Below are positions 8,581 to 15,363 of a stretch of DNA of 15,630 nucleotides, piece after piece. Every line of letters begins with the position of its first letter. Position 1 is the stretch's first letter. Source of the DNA: Acidobacteriota bacterium (GTDB lineage: Bacteria > Acidobacteriota > Terriglobia > Terriglobales > Acidobacteriaceae); NCBI GenBank assembly GCA_003225615.1, contig QIAS01000069.1:1-15630 (forward strand), in the 5' to 3' direction. The notes beneath the pieces are model-generated. The model searched no databases. It was not told the DNA's origin and was given only the letters and a program-made list of their open reading frames with translations. The translations under genes and the position numbers were made by a program.

Positions 8581-8838
8581 GTGGTTTCCAAGTGTGCCAA
8601 CCCGGCCTGCTCGGCTCCTTTTCGTTATCTGCATGAGGGTAAGCTGTTCCGCATGGAGATGAACCCTGACGGAGCTGTGGATACTCTGCATGTTGTCGCG
8701 CCGTCGGGAAAGCCCGCCAAGCATACTGAATTTTTCTGGCTATGTGACGAGTGTGCAATACGGATGACGCTTGCCTTTGAAAAAGGCGGGGGAATCAAGA
8801 CTCGGCCATTAACGCGTGCACTTCGCGCGGCTTCCTAG
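8581..8838 (+). CDS. Small Cys-rich (zinc-ribbon-like) protein of unknown function
   Basis: An 85-residue cytoplasmic protein with two paired-cysteine sites: CANPAC near the N terminus (residues 5-10) and CDEC at about 60-63, preceded by EFFWL. Four cysteines arranged like this are typical of a small zinc ribbon, though the first pair has four residues between the cysteines rather than two. The stretch PFRYLHEGKLFRME between them looks like beta strands. I recall similar small proteins in acidobacteria, but no function is known to me. Start: GTG at 8581, with GGGAG eight bases upstream. A GTG at 8566 in the same frame is an alternative without a ribosome site. Its stop is one base from the stop of the convergent glycosyltransferase gene. 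Confidence 0.75.
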   Translation: MVSKCANPACSAPFRYLHEGKLFRMEMNPDGAVDTLHVVAPSGKPAKHTEFFWLCDECAIRMTLAFEKGGGIKTRPLTRALRAAS

Positions 8839-8839
8839 A

Positions 8840-9571
8840 CTATCCTGCATACTTGCCGGTGAGCGCATACCACCGGACCTTGAGCATTTCTACCAGCATT
8901 TGCACCCCGTCGCGAAAATAACTTATGCGGCTGCCTTCGCTATGCGCCCAGGCCACGGGGATTTCTACTACTTTGAATCCGGACTTTTTGGCCAGAAAGA
9001 GCAATTCCGGATCGAATCCCCAACGTTCAATTTTCTGCTGAGAAAAAATCTGCGTCGCCGCCGCCCGCGTGAAGGCCTTGAACCCGCATTGTGTATCGCT
9101 GAATTTCAGGCCTAGAACTATTCGCAGCGCCAGGTTGAAGAGGCGTCCAAAAAGCTGGCGGTACCAAGGCTGCCTCTCCGTTTGCAACTCACTGTTCAAC
9201 CAGCGCGAGCCGATGGCAACATCGGCGCCGCCGCGAATGGCCCGGAGCAGTTTGGGAGCTTCTTCAATTGGGGAGGACAGGTCGGCATCGCTGAACAGCA
9301 GCACTTCGCCCCTGGCCTCCAGCATCCCATTGCGCACGCTGTAACCTTTCCCACGATTTCCGGGATTCTCCAAAAGCCGCAGCCCAGGATTCTTTTCCGC
9401 ATAGGCGCGCACCACCTCTACGGTCCTGTCCCGCGACCCATCATTCACGACGATGACTTCAGCGTCCCAATTCTGCTCCCTCAGATACGCGAGTACCCGC
9501 TCCAAAGTGGCCCCCACACGCGCCTCCTCGTTGTACGCGGGAATGACGATGGTGTAGGTAGGTGATTTCAA
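8840..9571 (-). CDS. Family 2 glycosyltransferase, dolichyl-phosphate glucosyltransferase-like
   Basis: A 243-residue GT-A fold enzyme expected to move a sugar from a nucleotide donor to a lipid phosphate or similar acceptor on the cytoplasmic face of the membrane. The N terminus TIVIPAYNEEARVGATLERV and VIVVNDGSRDRT bind the nucleotide, LLFSDADLSSP carries the DXD metal motif, and DTQCGFKAFTR with RWGFDPELLFLAKKSGFKVVEIPVAW is characteristic of the DPG-synthase/ALG5 branch. There is no C-terminal membrane helix pair, so it is of the short, soluble or peripheral type. The ATG at 9571 has no Shine-Dalgarno; a degenerate 7-base repeat runs up to it. It follows the HD-GYP gene on the same strand by 168 bases. 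Acceptor and sugar cannot be told from sequence. Confidence 0.9.
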   Translation of the reverse strand: MKSPTYTIVIPAYNEEARVGATLERVLAYLREQNWDAEVIVVNDGSRDRTVEVVRAYAEKNPGLRLLENPGNRGKGYSVRNGMLEARGEVLLFSDADLSSPIEEAPKLLRAIRGGADVAIGSRWLNSELQTERQPWYRQLFGRLFNLALRIVLGLKFSDTQCGFKAFTRAAATQIFSQQKIERWGFDPELLFLAKKSGFKVVEIPVAWAHSEGSRISYFRDGVQMLVEMLKVRWYALTGKYAG

Positions 9572-9606
9572 GATTAGGCATCGTGAGTTATTGGCTGTTG
9601 GACAAC
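9572..9606 (-). repeat. Weak 7-base periodic tract before the glycosyltransferase gene
   Basis: Read on the minus strand, the leader just before the ATG has units such as ACAGCCA and ATAACTC with a two-purine/two-pyrimidine core repeating every seven bases. It is more decayed than the tracts at 12887 and 15333, and could be chance. Confidence 0.3.
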
Positions 9607-9739
9607 ATTCCGCCTAAGCTCACGCAACCGCCACAGTTTCAAGGAAAGTCTGTAGCGAGTCAAAGGGACCGAGGACGGGAATCGCAGCCGAGATGAAAGT
9701 TCCGCGGTGCGACCTGCCACCCGAAGCTGCGGCCTGCTG

Positions 9740-10783
9740 CTAAGCCACTTGCCGGTTCTTCTCCAGCATGGAAAAGAATTCGTCTACCAACTCCGGATCC
9801 CACAGCCCGCGCCGGGCCTCTTCGCGCATGGTGATCGCCGATTGCTCGTGACTGAGTGCCGGCTTATAGGGCCGGGCGGTTCGCAAAGCATCGTAGACAT
9901 CCACAACCTGCAGCACCCGCGGCAGTAAAGGGATTTCGATTCTATGCAACCCGTCCGGATATCCGCTGCCGTCGGAATGTTCATGATGATGGCGAATGAT
10001 GGGCAGCACCAGGCGCAGGGTCTTCAAAGGCTTGCAAATGTTCTCGCCCGTGATGGGATGTTGCTTCATGACCTGCCATTCTGCCAACGTCAGATTGCTG
10101 CCCTTTTTGAGAATTTCGTCCGGCACCGCGATTTTTCCCAGATCATGAAGAAATCCTCCTCGCCGCAAAGCTACAAGCGATTCCTCCTCAAGGCCCAAGT
10201 GTCGGCCCAGGTCCGAGGCATGCTGAGCGAGCCGTTCGCAGTGGCCCTCTGTGTAAGGATCACGCGACTCCACGCTGCGGCCCAGCGTGCAGAGTACCGA
10301 CTCGGCCGTCTCCAACTCGTCGGTGAACTCTTTCAGCTTGAGTAGGGAGCGAACGCGGGCAAACAGCTCTTCAGGAAAGATTGGCTTATTAAGAAAGTCA
10401 TCGGCGCCGGCTTCAATGCCACGCAGCCGGTCCTGGCGATCACTGAGGCCTGTGATCATGACCACGGGTATCAACCGTGTAGCCGCATCGTCCTTCAGTT
10501 CGCGGCACAGCTCGTAGCCTGACTTCCCAGGCATTACCACATCCAGGAGGACCAGGTCGGGCGGATCCCGGTGGATCTCTGCCTCCGCGTCCCCAGCGTG
10601 AAGCACGGTAGCGACGTTATAGCCCCGGCTGGAGAGCAACTCGCCCATCAAGGCGGCGTTGTTCGGATTGTCGTCCACCACCAGGATGCGCGGATTACGA
10701 CGGCGGGGCTGAGCCTCCCCCATGCTTTTTTGAGAGCCGGGCCCGGGAAAAATGGTTGTACGGGAATGCGCAGGGGAACTCAT
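9740..10783 (-). CDS. HD-GYP response regulator (cyclic di-GMP phosphodiesterase)
   Basis: A 347-residue two-component output protein of the RpfG type. Residues about 31-150 are a receiver domain: acidic pocket Asp37/Asp38, phospho-acceptor Asp81 in LVLLDVVMPG, and the conserved Lys133 in DFLNKPI. A short helix leads to an HD-GYP domain (about 165-340) with GHCERLAQHA, the HD pair His213-Asp214 in FLHDLGKIAVPD, KQHPITGENI, and HHHEHSDGSGYPDGL carrying the GYP motif (274-276). All visible metal-binding residues are present, so it should hydrolyse cyclic di-GMP when phosphorylated. No histidine kinase gene is adjacent. The N terminus has about 30 unstructured residues; a Met at position 21 is an alternative start, but neither has a good ribosome site. 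TAGAAT on the minus strand at 10808-10813 may be its -10. Confidence 0.92.
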   Translation of the reverse strand: MSSPAHSRTTIFPGPGSQKSMGEAQPRRRNPRILVVDDNPNNAALMGELLSSRGYNVATVLHAGDAEAEIHRDPPDLVLLDVVMPGKSGYELCRELKDDAATRLIPVVMITGLSDRQDRLRGIEAGADDFLNKPIFPEELFARVRSLLKLKEFTDELETAESVLCTLGRSVESRDPYTEGHCERLAQHASDLGRHLGLEEESLVALRRGGFLHDLGKIAVPDEILKKGSNLTLAEWQVMKQHPITGENICKPLKTLRLVLPIIRHHHEHSDGSGYPDGLHRIEIPLLPRVLQVVDVYDALRTARPYKPALSHEQSAITMREEARRGLWDPELVDEFFSMLEKNRQVA

Positions 10784-11000
10784 GAACCCACACCTGTGAG
10801 AGCATTCATTCTAACGGATTACCCGGGGGCAAGAAAGCGGTTTACCCCAGAAAAAACGATTTATCAGGGTTGTTCCTGTAACCAGAGCGGTTCCTGCTGC
10901 GTTGATCTTGGGCGAGCTTTTCTTCCCGTTCTGAACCAATCAGGCGCTCAGGTGCCGGCTGCCCTTGTTTCCGCCTGCCATTCATGCCTACGCTAGGTCT

Positions 11001-11672
11001 ATGAAATACATTTCATCTTTACTGCTCCTCATGTCTCTTTTATCAAATGCCCACGCCGTCCCTAAGCCGCACGTCATAAGTTTCGGGAAGGTGACCCCGG
11101 TTAAATGGGTCGCAGGATCCGACGAGAGCAAGACCCTTAACTTGAAAGTGCGCGCTCTTTATGTTGATGCCCGCTTGAAGGAACACACCATTGGATCACC
11201 TCACGACGTTACTGACCGCCTGTTTGTAGTTCGTCGCGCTTTTCGCCTCAACGACAATCTCCCCGAGGAGTCCGGTATCCAGTCACGCTGGTATTGGGAA
11301 CGCGGGGGATGGTTGCTGGTAGACCGTCTCACCGGGCGTGTCTCGCAGATTAATCTACCTGAGTTCGATCCTTTCTACTCAGCCGCCAATTGGTATCGCG
11401 ACTACATTGCCTACTGCGGTGTTTCTGACGATGGCAAGAAGCTCTACGCCATCGTTGCCCAGCTCGGCCGCCGCAAACCAGTCCTGAAGAAACTGCTCGG
11501 CGAAGCGGCAGGAGAGGACGCCCCTGATTCTGAATGCCTCGCCCCACGATGGCAGCGCGGGCCGACCCGCGTAAGCTTTGAACCGGAGCATGGGCAGGCG
11601 CTAACGTTTTCCGTGAAGGGACACATAGTGGATGTCGTGAACGACGCCGAAGAAGAGGAAGCATCTGAGTAG
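11001..11672 (+). CDS. Secreted protein of unknown function
   Basis: A 223-residue protein I cannot assign to a family with known function. It begins with a clear signal peptide, MKYISSLLLLMSLLSNAHA, likely cut after AHA, so it is exported to the periplasm or beyond. The mature part is rich in beta-type segments (LNLKVRALYVDARLKEHTIG, RLFVVRRAFRLND, RWYWERGGWLLVDRLTGRVSQI), which suggests a beta sandwich or partial propeller. It has two cysteines (YIAYCG and SECLAP) that could form a disulfide, and ends with an acidic tail DAEEEEASE. The frame is open 12 codons further upstream, but the ATG at 11001 begins the signal peptide and is used. It stands alone, divergent from the HD-GYP gene. Confidence 0.75.
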   Translation: MKYISSLLLLMSLLSNAHAVPKPHVISFGKVTPVKWVAGSDESKTLNLKVRALYVDARLKEHTIGSPHDVTDRLFVVRRAFRLNDNLPEESGIQSRWYWERGGWLLVDRLTGRVSQINLPEFDPFYSAANWYRDYIAYCGVSDDGKKLYAIVAQLGRRKPVLKKLLGEAAGEDAPDSECLAPRWQRGPTRVSFEPEHGQALTFSVKGHIVDVVNDAEEEEASE

Positions 11673-11708
11673 CGCATTGTGGCGTCGGAACCCGGCGCCA
11701 AATCAACT

Positions 11709-11756
11709 TGTCATCGCGAGCGGAGCCACGCGAATGCGTGGCGGAGTCGAGGCCCC
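11709..11756. repeat. REP-like palindromic intergenic element
   Basis: A perfect 7-bp stem GCCACGC / GCGTGGC around a GAAT loop (11725-11742), flanked by GAGCGGAG and GCGGAGTCGAGG. This matches the style of the short TGTCATCGCGAGCGGAG...GTCGAGG elements scattered between genes in acidobacterial genomes, as I remember them. It lies between two convergent genes. Only one copy is in the window. Confidence 0.5.
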
Positions 11757-11859
11757 ACGATGCCGTGCAGCCTAACTGACGTCGGAGCCTTTCCTATCAC
11801 TGCCGCGGTCTCACGGGGTGGTTCACTGCGCGATGCAGGCACGTCAAAATCAACATGCT

Positions 11860-12767
11860 TCAGTCTCCCACCTCCACCGCGTGCAATTCCTGAGCAGATT
11901 CTCGGGCATTCACTTTCGCGCTGGTCACCAGCACAACCGAAGCCACCACAATCGCACTCCCCGCCAAAATGAAATGATTTACCACTTCGTGCTCAATTGC
12001 CCATCCCAGGAACACGGCCACTACCGGATTTACATAAGCATAAGTTGAGACCTTCGATGTCGGCACATGCCCCAGCAAATAAATGTAAGCGGTATAGCCA
12101 ATCCAGGACCCGCACACGACGAGGTAGAGAACCGCCCCTATCCCCCGCCCCGTCCACACGACTCGGGAGAAATCGCCCATCGCCACTGCGAATATTAAGT
12201 TTGCGATGCCGGCAAAAGTCATCTGCCACCCCGTCGAACTCAGGCGATCCTCGTCCCCCTGCCAGCGCTTCGCCAGCACAGAGCCGAGCGCCCAGCTGAA
12301 TGAGCCGAAAGGCAAAGTCAACGCTGCCCACAATTCACGGTGCTGCAATGTACCTGTCGCCCGCAGATTCCCCACAACCCGCGCCGCGAAATGTGGTGAT
12401 CGCCCAAAAGCAGCGAGTCCAGCACGAGGAACCACAAGGGTGTCACCGAAATCAAAAGCGCCGACAGGCCGGAAGGCACAATTTGTTCCGCATAAGCCAG
12501 CGTAAGATTTCCGCCCATCAGCAGCAAAATCCCGATAACAGCCATATGCGTCAGTTGCACTGGGCTGTAGCGAATGGTGCGTCCCCTGAGCCCGCAGTAA
12601 ACCAGCATCAGCACCCCCGCGATAGCAAACCGCACTCCACACATCAGTGCCGGAGGAATATGCTCTACCGCGATTCGTATGCCCAGGTACGTGGAACCCC
12701 AGAAGACATACACCAGGGCGAAAGCAAGGATAACCATCCATCGGTGCTGGCGTTCGGCTTCAGTCAT
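11860..12767 (-). pseudogene. EamA/DMT-family exporter, broken by frameshift and small deletion
   Basis: The N-terminal half reads from the ATG at 12767 (MTEAERQHRWMVILAFALVY, then FWGSTYLGIRIAVEHIPPAL and AYAEQIVPSGLSALL), typical of EamA drug/metabolite transporters with ten helices. Near 12370 that frame runs into nonsense and a stop at 12318. The second half continues in another frame from about 12372 (LWAALTLPFGSFSWALGSV, YTAYIYLLGHVPTSKVSTYA, YVNPVVAVFLGWA) to a stop at 11860. Between the GLWG of the first half and the next helix only about 15 residues remain where the family normally has about 25-28, so most of helix 5 seems lost as well as the frame. A lone sequencing error would not remove those residues. 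The product would be non-functional. The second EamA gene at 15364 may replace it. Confidence 0.82.
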
Positions 12768-12886
12768 GGGCTTTGACAGGAAGCTAAAACATATCAGACG
12801 TGATTAAGTCCCCCGCCGATTCGTCGAATTTGACAAATCACCAGGTGAGCATTGCTATACATCACAATCGGATCGAGTTAAGAGTG

Positions 12887-12970
12887 CAAACTTGAAACCT
12901 GAAGCCGACAACCAGAAGCCAAGAGCCGTAAGCCGGGAGCCGAAAGCCGGTAACCAAAGACCAGCGACCA
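12887..12970 (+). repeat. Degenerate heptanucleotide tandem repeat, tract 1
   Basis: Twelve consecutive 7-base units fit the pattern nnRRCCR without a gap, for example GAAGCCG at 12901 and GTAACCA at 12950. Columns 5-6 are CC in ten of the twelve units, and the first two columns vary freely. The period is not a multiple of three, so it is not coding. Confidence 0.8.
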
Positions 12971-12979
12971 ACTCAGGGG

Positions 12980-13008
12980 TTACGCCGCGCGTGCTTCAGC
13001 GCTATAAT
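12980..13008 (+). promoter_or_regulatory. Putative promoter of the aminotransferase gene
   Basis: A perfect TATAAT at 13003-13008 lies 17 bases after TTACGC (3 of 6 to the -35 consensus), just downstream of repeat tract 1. It would give a leader of about 270 bases. Only the -10 is convincing. Confidence 0.35.
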
Positions 13009-13228
13009 GAAAATGTACTTACCTTTCAACATGCGCCGCGACCACGCCAATTCGCATCTGCCCGCATGCTGGCTGCACTGCCTCGTCTGCCCGCGCCGCT
13101 ATTTGGCAGTGTTGCCCTCGCAAGCCCGCCCCAACCTCTTCGGAAGCGACTAACCCTCCGATCCACTTACTTTTAGGTCAGGTACTCAGGCTCAACTCCG
13201 TCTAGCTCGATTCCGACGCGCTCTGCCT

Positions 13229-13265
13229 GAAGACCGACGACTAACGACCAGGACCAAAGACTAAC
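13229..13265 (+). repeat. Degenerate heptanucleotide tandem repeat, tract 2
   Basis: The word GAC(C/T) recurs at 13232, 13239, 13246, 13252 and 13259, that is every seven bases with one six-base step. The tract ends 11 bases before the GGAGG ribosome site of the aminotransferase gene. Confidence 0.65.
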
Positions 13266-13286
13266 CACGGCTTTCCGGAGGCTCCC

Positions 13287-14681
13287 ATGACCACCAAGAC
13301 TCTAGCTACCGGTCCGAAAATTAAGACCACCCTGCCCGGGCCCAACGCCAAGCGCGTTCTTGAGGGCGATACCAAGTACATTTCACCGTCCTACACCCGC
13401 TCTTATCCCATGGTCGCGAAACGCGGCCGCGGCCTGGTCGTCGAAGACGTAGACGGCAACGAGTTCTTCGATTTTTCTGCCGGCATCGCCGTCACTTCGA
13501 CCGGCCATTGCCATCCTCACGTAGTCGCTGCGATACAGAGGCAGGCGGGCGAACTGATCCACATGTCGGGCACCGACTTCTACTACGAGAGCATGATTAC
13601 GCTCGCCGAACGCCTCTCCAAGATTGCGCCCATGCCCGGCCCGCACAAGATTTATTACGGGAACTCCGGCGCCGAGGCGATTGAAACCGCGCTCAAGCTC
13701 TCGCGCTACCACACCAAACGGCAGAACATCATCGCCTTTTTCGGAGCCTTCCACGGACGTACCATGGGCGCGCTTTCCCTAACTGCGTCGAAGCCGCAGC
13801 AGCGCCGCCGCTTCGCGCCTCTGGTTCCGGGGGTTACCCACGTCCGCTTTCCCGACGTCTACCGCGGCTGCGAGGGCGGCCCGCAGGACGCCGAAGCCTT
13901 TGCCCTGGGCTGTGCCCGCTTCATCGAAGATAAGCTCTTCAAAACCAATCTTCCACCCGAAGAAGTCGCCGCCATTTTCGTCGAGCCCATCCAGGGAGAA
14001 GGCGGCTATGTCATCGCCCCTAACATTTTCATGCAGGAGCTCCGCCGCATCTGTGATCGTCACGGCATTCTGCTCGTGGTAGACGAAGTGCAGAGTGGGA
14101 CCGGCCGCACCGGAAAATGGTGGGCGGTCGAGCACACCGGCGTGCAGCCCGACATCGTCTGCATAGCCAAAGGCATCGCTTCGGGCATGCCGCTAAGTGT
14201 GGTGATCAGCCGCGCCGAAATCATGGATTGGGTTCCCGGCTCGCACGCCTCCACCTTCGGAGGCAATCCAGTCTGCATCGCCGCCGCGCTCGCCACGCTC
14301 GATGTAATCGAAAACGAAGGCCTGCTGCACAACTCCACCGAAGTCGGCAATCACATGCTGAAGCGCATGGCCGATTGGCCCAGGAAACATCGGCTGGTCG
14401 GAGATGTCCGTGGGCGTGGCCTGATGATCGGTGTGGAGATCGTTAAGGACAAGCAGACAAAAGAATACGGAGGCGCGGAACGCGATCGCATCGTCGAACT
14501 CGCCTTCGAGCGCGGAATCCTTTTCCTCGGCTGCGGCCCAAGCACGGTCCGCATCGCGCCGCCGCTCATCGTGACCAAAGACGAAGCCGACGTCGCGATC
14601 GACGTTCTCGACGAATGCATTGCCATAGCTGAGCAGCAATCGCCCAAGCCCGCAGGCAGCGGCAAACCGCAAGGAGCGTAG
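13287..14681 (+). CDS. Class III PLP aminotransferase (4-aminobutyrate / acetylornithine family)
   Basis: A 464-residue pyridoxal-phosphate enzyme that moves an omega- or alpha-amino group to 2-oxoglutarate. Class III signatures are in order: GLVVEDVDGNEFFDFSAGIA, STGHCHPHVV, the PLP phosphate site YYGNSGAEAIETALKLSR, GAFHGRTMGALSLT, IFVEPIQGEGGY, LLVVDEVQSGTGRTG, and the Schiff-base lysine Lys295 in CIAKGIASGMPLS, then HASTFGGNPVC. The N-terminal extension with PGPNAKRVLEGDTKYISPSYTR resembles the GabT-like and archaeal ornithine aminotransferase/racemase branch rather than true ArgD, which is about 400 residues long. Substrate is therefore uncertain: GABA, ornithine, lysine or racemisation of an amino acid. 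ATG at 13287 has GGAGG five bases upstream. It leads a likely plus-strand group with the MOSC and EamA genes. Confidence 0.9.
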   Translation: MTTKTLATGPKIKTTLPGPNAKRVLEGDTKYISPSYTRSYPMVAKRGRGLVVEDVDGNEFFDFSAGIAVTSTGHCHPHVVAAIQRQAGELIHMSGTDFYYESMITLAERLSKIAPMPGPHKIYYGNSGAEAIETALKLSRYHTKRQNIIAFFGAFHGRTMGALSLTASKPQQRRRFAPLVPGVTHVRFPDVYRGCEGGPQDAEAFALGCARFIEDKLFKTNLPPEEVAAIFVEPIQGEGGYVIAPNIFMQELRRICDRHGILLVVDEVQSGTGRTGKWWAVEHTGVQPDIVCIAKGIASGMPLSVVISRAEIMDWVPGSHASTFGGNPVCIAAALATLDVIENEGLLHNSTEVGNHMLKRMADWPRKHRLVGDVRGRGLMIGVEIVKDKQTKEYGGAERDRIVELAFERGILFLGCGPSTVRIAPPLIVTKDEADVAIDVLDECIAIAEQQSPKPAGSGKPQGA

Positions 14682-14700
14682 GCTGGGCTCGCTTCGCACG

Positions 14701-14725
14701 GGGGACGGCCGAGGCGCCCGTCCCC
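14701..14725. repeat. GC-rich hairpin after the aminotransferase gene
   Basis: GGGGACGG (14701-14708) pairs perfectly with CCGTCCCC (14718-14725) around a 9-base loop. No T-run follows, so it is not a standard intrinsic terminator. It may be an interspersed palindromic repeat or an mRNA-stabilising hairpin between the aminotransferase and MOSC genes. Confidence 0.6.
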
Positions 14726-14797
14726 ACGTAATCCATTTGCGGTCTTCAGCCAGAGATCCAACTCGGCCGTTCCGCACATAACCGGAGAGCAACAACT

Positions 14798-15268
14798 ATG
14801 TGGACCGGAATCATTGACGCGATTTACATAGCGTCAGCCGCCAAAGAACCCACGCGCTCGATTGATCAGGTGCGCGCGATTCCCGGGGTTGGGCTCGAAG
14901 GAGATCGCTACGGCTTGCAAAGGGGAACTTTTTCCAAGCCGACACCGGATTGTGAACTGACGCTGATCGAGGCGGAAGCGATCGAAGCCTTTCAACGCGA
15001 TTACGGCACCCAATTCGCGGCAGGCGAAGCCCGCCGCAACCTGGTCACGCGCGGCGTGCCGCTGAATCATCTCGTCGGACACGAATTCCGCATCGGCGAT
15101 GTCAGAGTTCGCGGCATTCGGCTCTGTGAGCCCTGCAGCCACCCGCAAGCACTAAGCGGATGTCCGGTCATTAAGGGCCTGAGCCATCGCGGTGGACTTC
15201 GCGCCCAGATTCTGAGCGAAGGCACAATCCATGTGGGCGATGCAGTGCATGAAGAAAGAAATGGTTGA
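14798..15268 (+). CDS. MOSC-domain protein
   Basis: A 156-residue stand-alone MOSC domain. MOSC domains occur in molybdenum-cofactor sulfurases and in the mARC/YiiM/YcbX type proteins, where they bind the molybdenum cofactor or carry sulfur. Visible here are the early GVGLEGDRYGLQRGT, the central EARRNLVTRGVPLNHLVG, the strand FRIGDVRVRGIRLCEPCSHP with Cys110 and Cys113, and HRGGLRAQILSEGTIHVGDAV at the end. The conserved cysteine expected to act in sulfur or cofactor binding is present. The ATG at 14798 is preceded by GGAGA at ten bases. It lies 116 bases after the aminotransferase gene, with a hairpin between, and 95 bases before an EamA transporter gene. Its substrate cannot be told. Confidence 0.88.
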   Translation: MWTGIIDAIYIASAAKEPTRSIDQVRAIPGVGLEGDRYGLQRGTFSKPTPDCELTLIEAEAIEAFQRDYGTQFAAGEARRNLVTRGVPLNHLVGHEFRIGDVRVRGIRLCEPCSHPQALSGCPVIKGLSHRGGLRAQILSEGTIHVGDAVHEERNG

Positions 15269-15285
15269 TTCTTGATTGTCGATTC
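15265..15285 (-). repeat. Heptanucleotide repeat at the end of the MOSC gene
   Basis: Three tandem 7-base units TTGATTC, TTGATTG, TCGATTC begin inside the MOSC stop codon. They are the reverse-complement type of the AATAATC units at 15347-15360, so the two short tracts form an inverted pair around a 47-base spacer. Confidence 0.55.
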
Positions 15286-15332
15286 CCACGCTGCCCTGTC
15301 CTGTACCGTGACAGCCAGCTTGAATCTCAGTC

Positions 15333-15360
15333 AACAACCAACAACCAATAATCAATAATT
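15333..15360 (+). repeat. Heptanucleotide tandem repeat, tract 3
   Basis: Four exact-period 7-base units: AACAACC twice, then AATAATC and AATAATT. The tract ends three bases before the ATG of the EamA gene, taking the place where a Shine-Dalgarno would be. Confidence 0.75.
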
Positions 15361-15363
15361 CAC

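Larger units (their letters stand above)
12768..13286. other. Long intergenic region upstream of the aminotransferase
   Basis: A 519-base gap holding two 7-base periodic tracts (12887-12970 and 13229-13265) and a putative promoter at 12980-13008. Frames inside it (such as 12892-13176, and a 48-codon frame at 13007-13153) have no ribosome site and look like by-products of the repeats and composition. If the promoter is real the aminotransferase mRNA has a leader of about 270 bases; no known riboswitch was recognised in it. Confidence 0.6.

Noticed and set aside
9607..9739. Possible structured RNA between the HD-GYP and glycosyltransferase genes
   Set aside because: No convincing long stem or tRNA-like arms could be drawn on either strand.
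10784..11000. Cyclic di-GMP riboswitch before the HD-GYP or the secreted-protein gene
   Set aside because: Looked for the conserved GEMM core on both strands and did not find it.
13007..13153. 48-codon frame with CWLHCLVC, a possible leader peptide
   Set aside because: The start overlaps the putative -10 TATAAT, there is no Shine-Dalgarno, and no terminator/antiterminator pair follows.
12892..13176. 94-codon open frame upstream of the aminotransferase
   Set aside because: Its N-terminal part is translated 7-base repeat, there is no ribosome site, and the protein has no family-like features.
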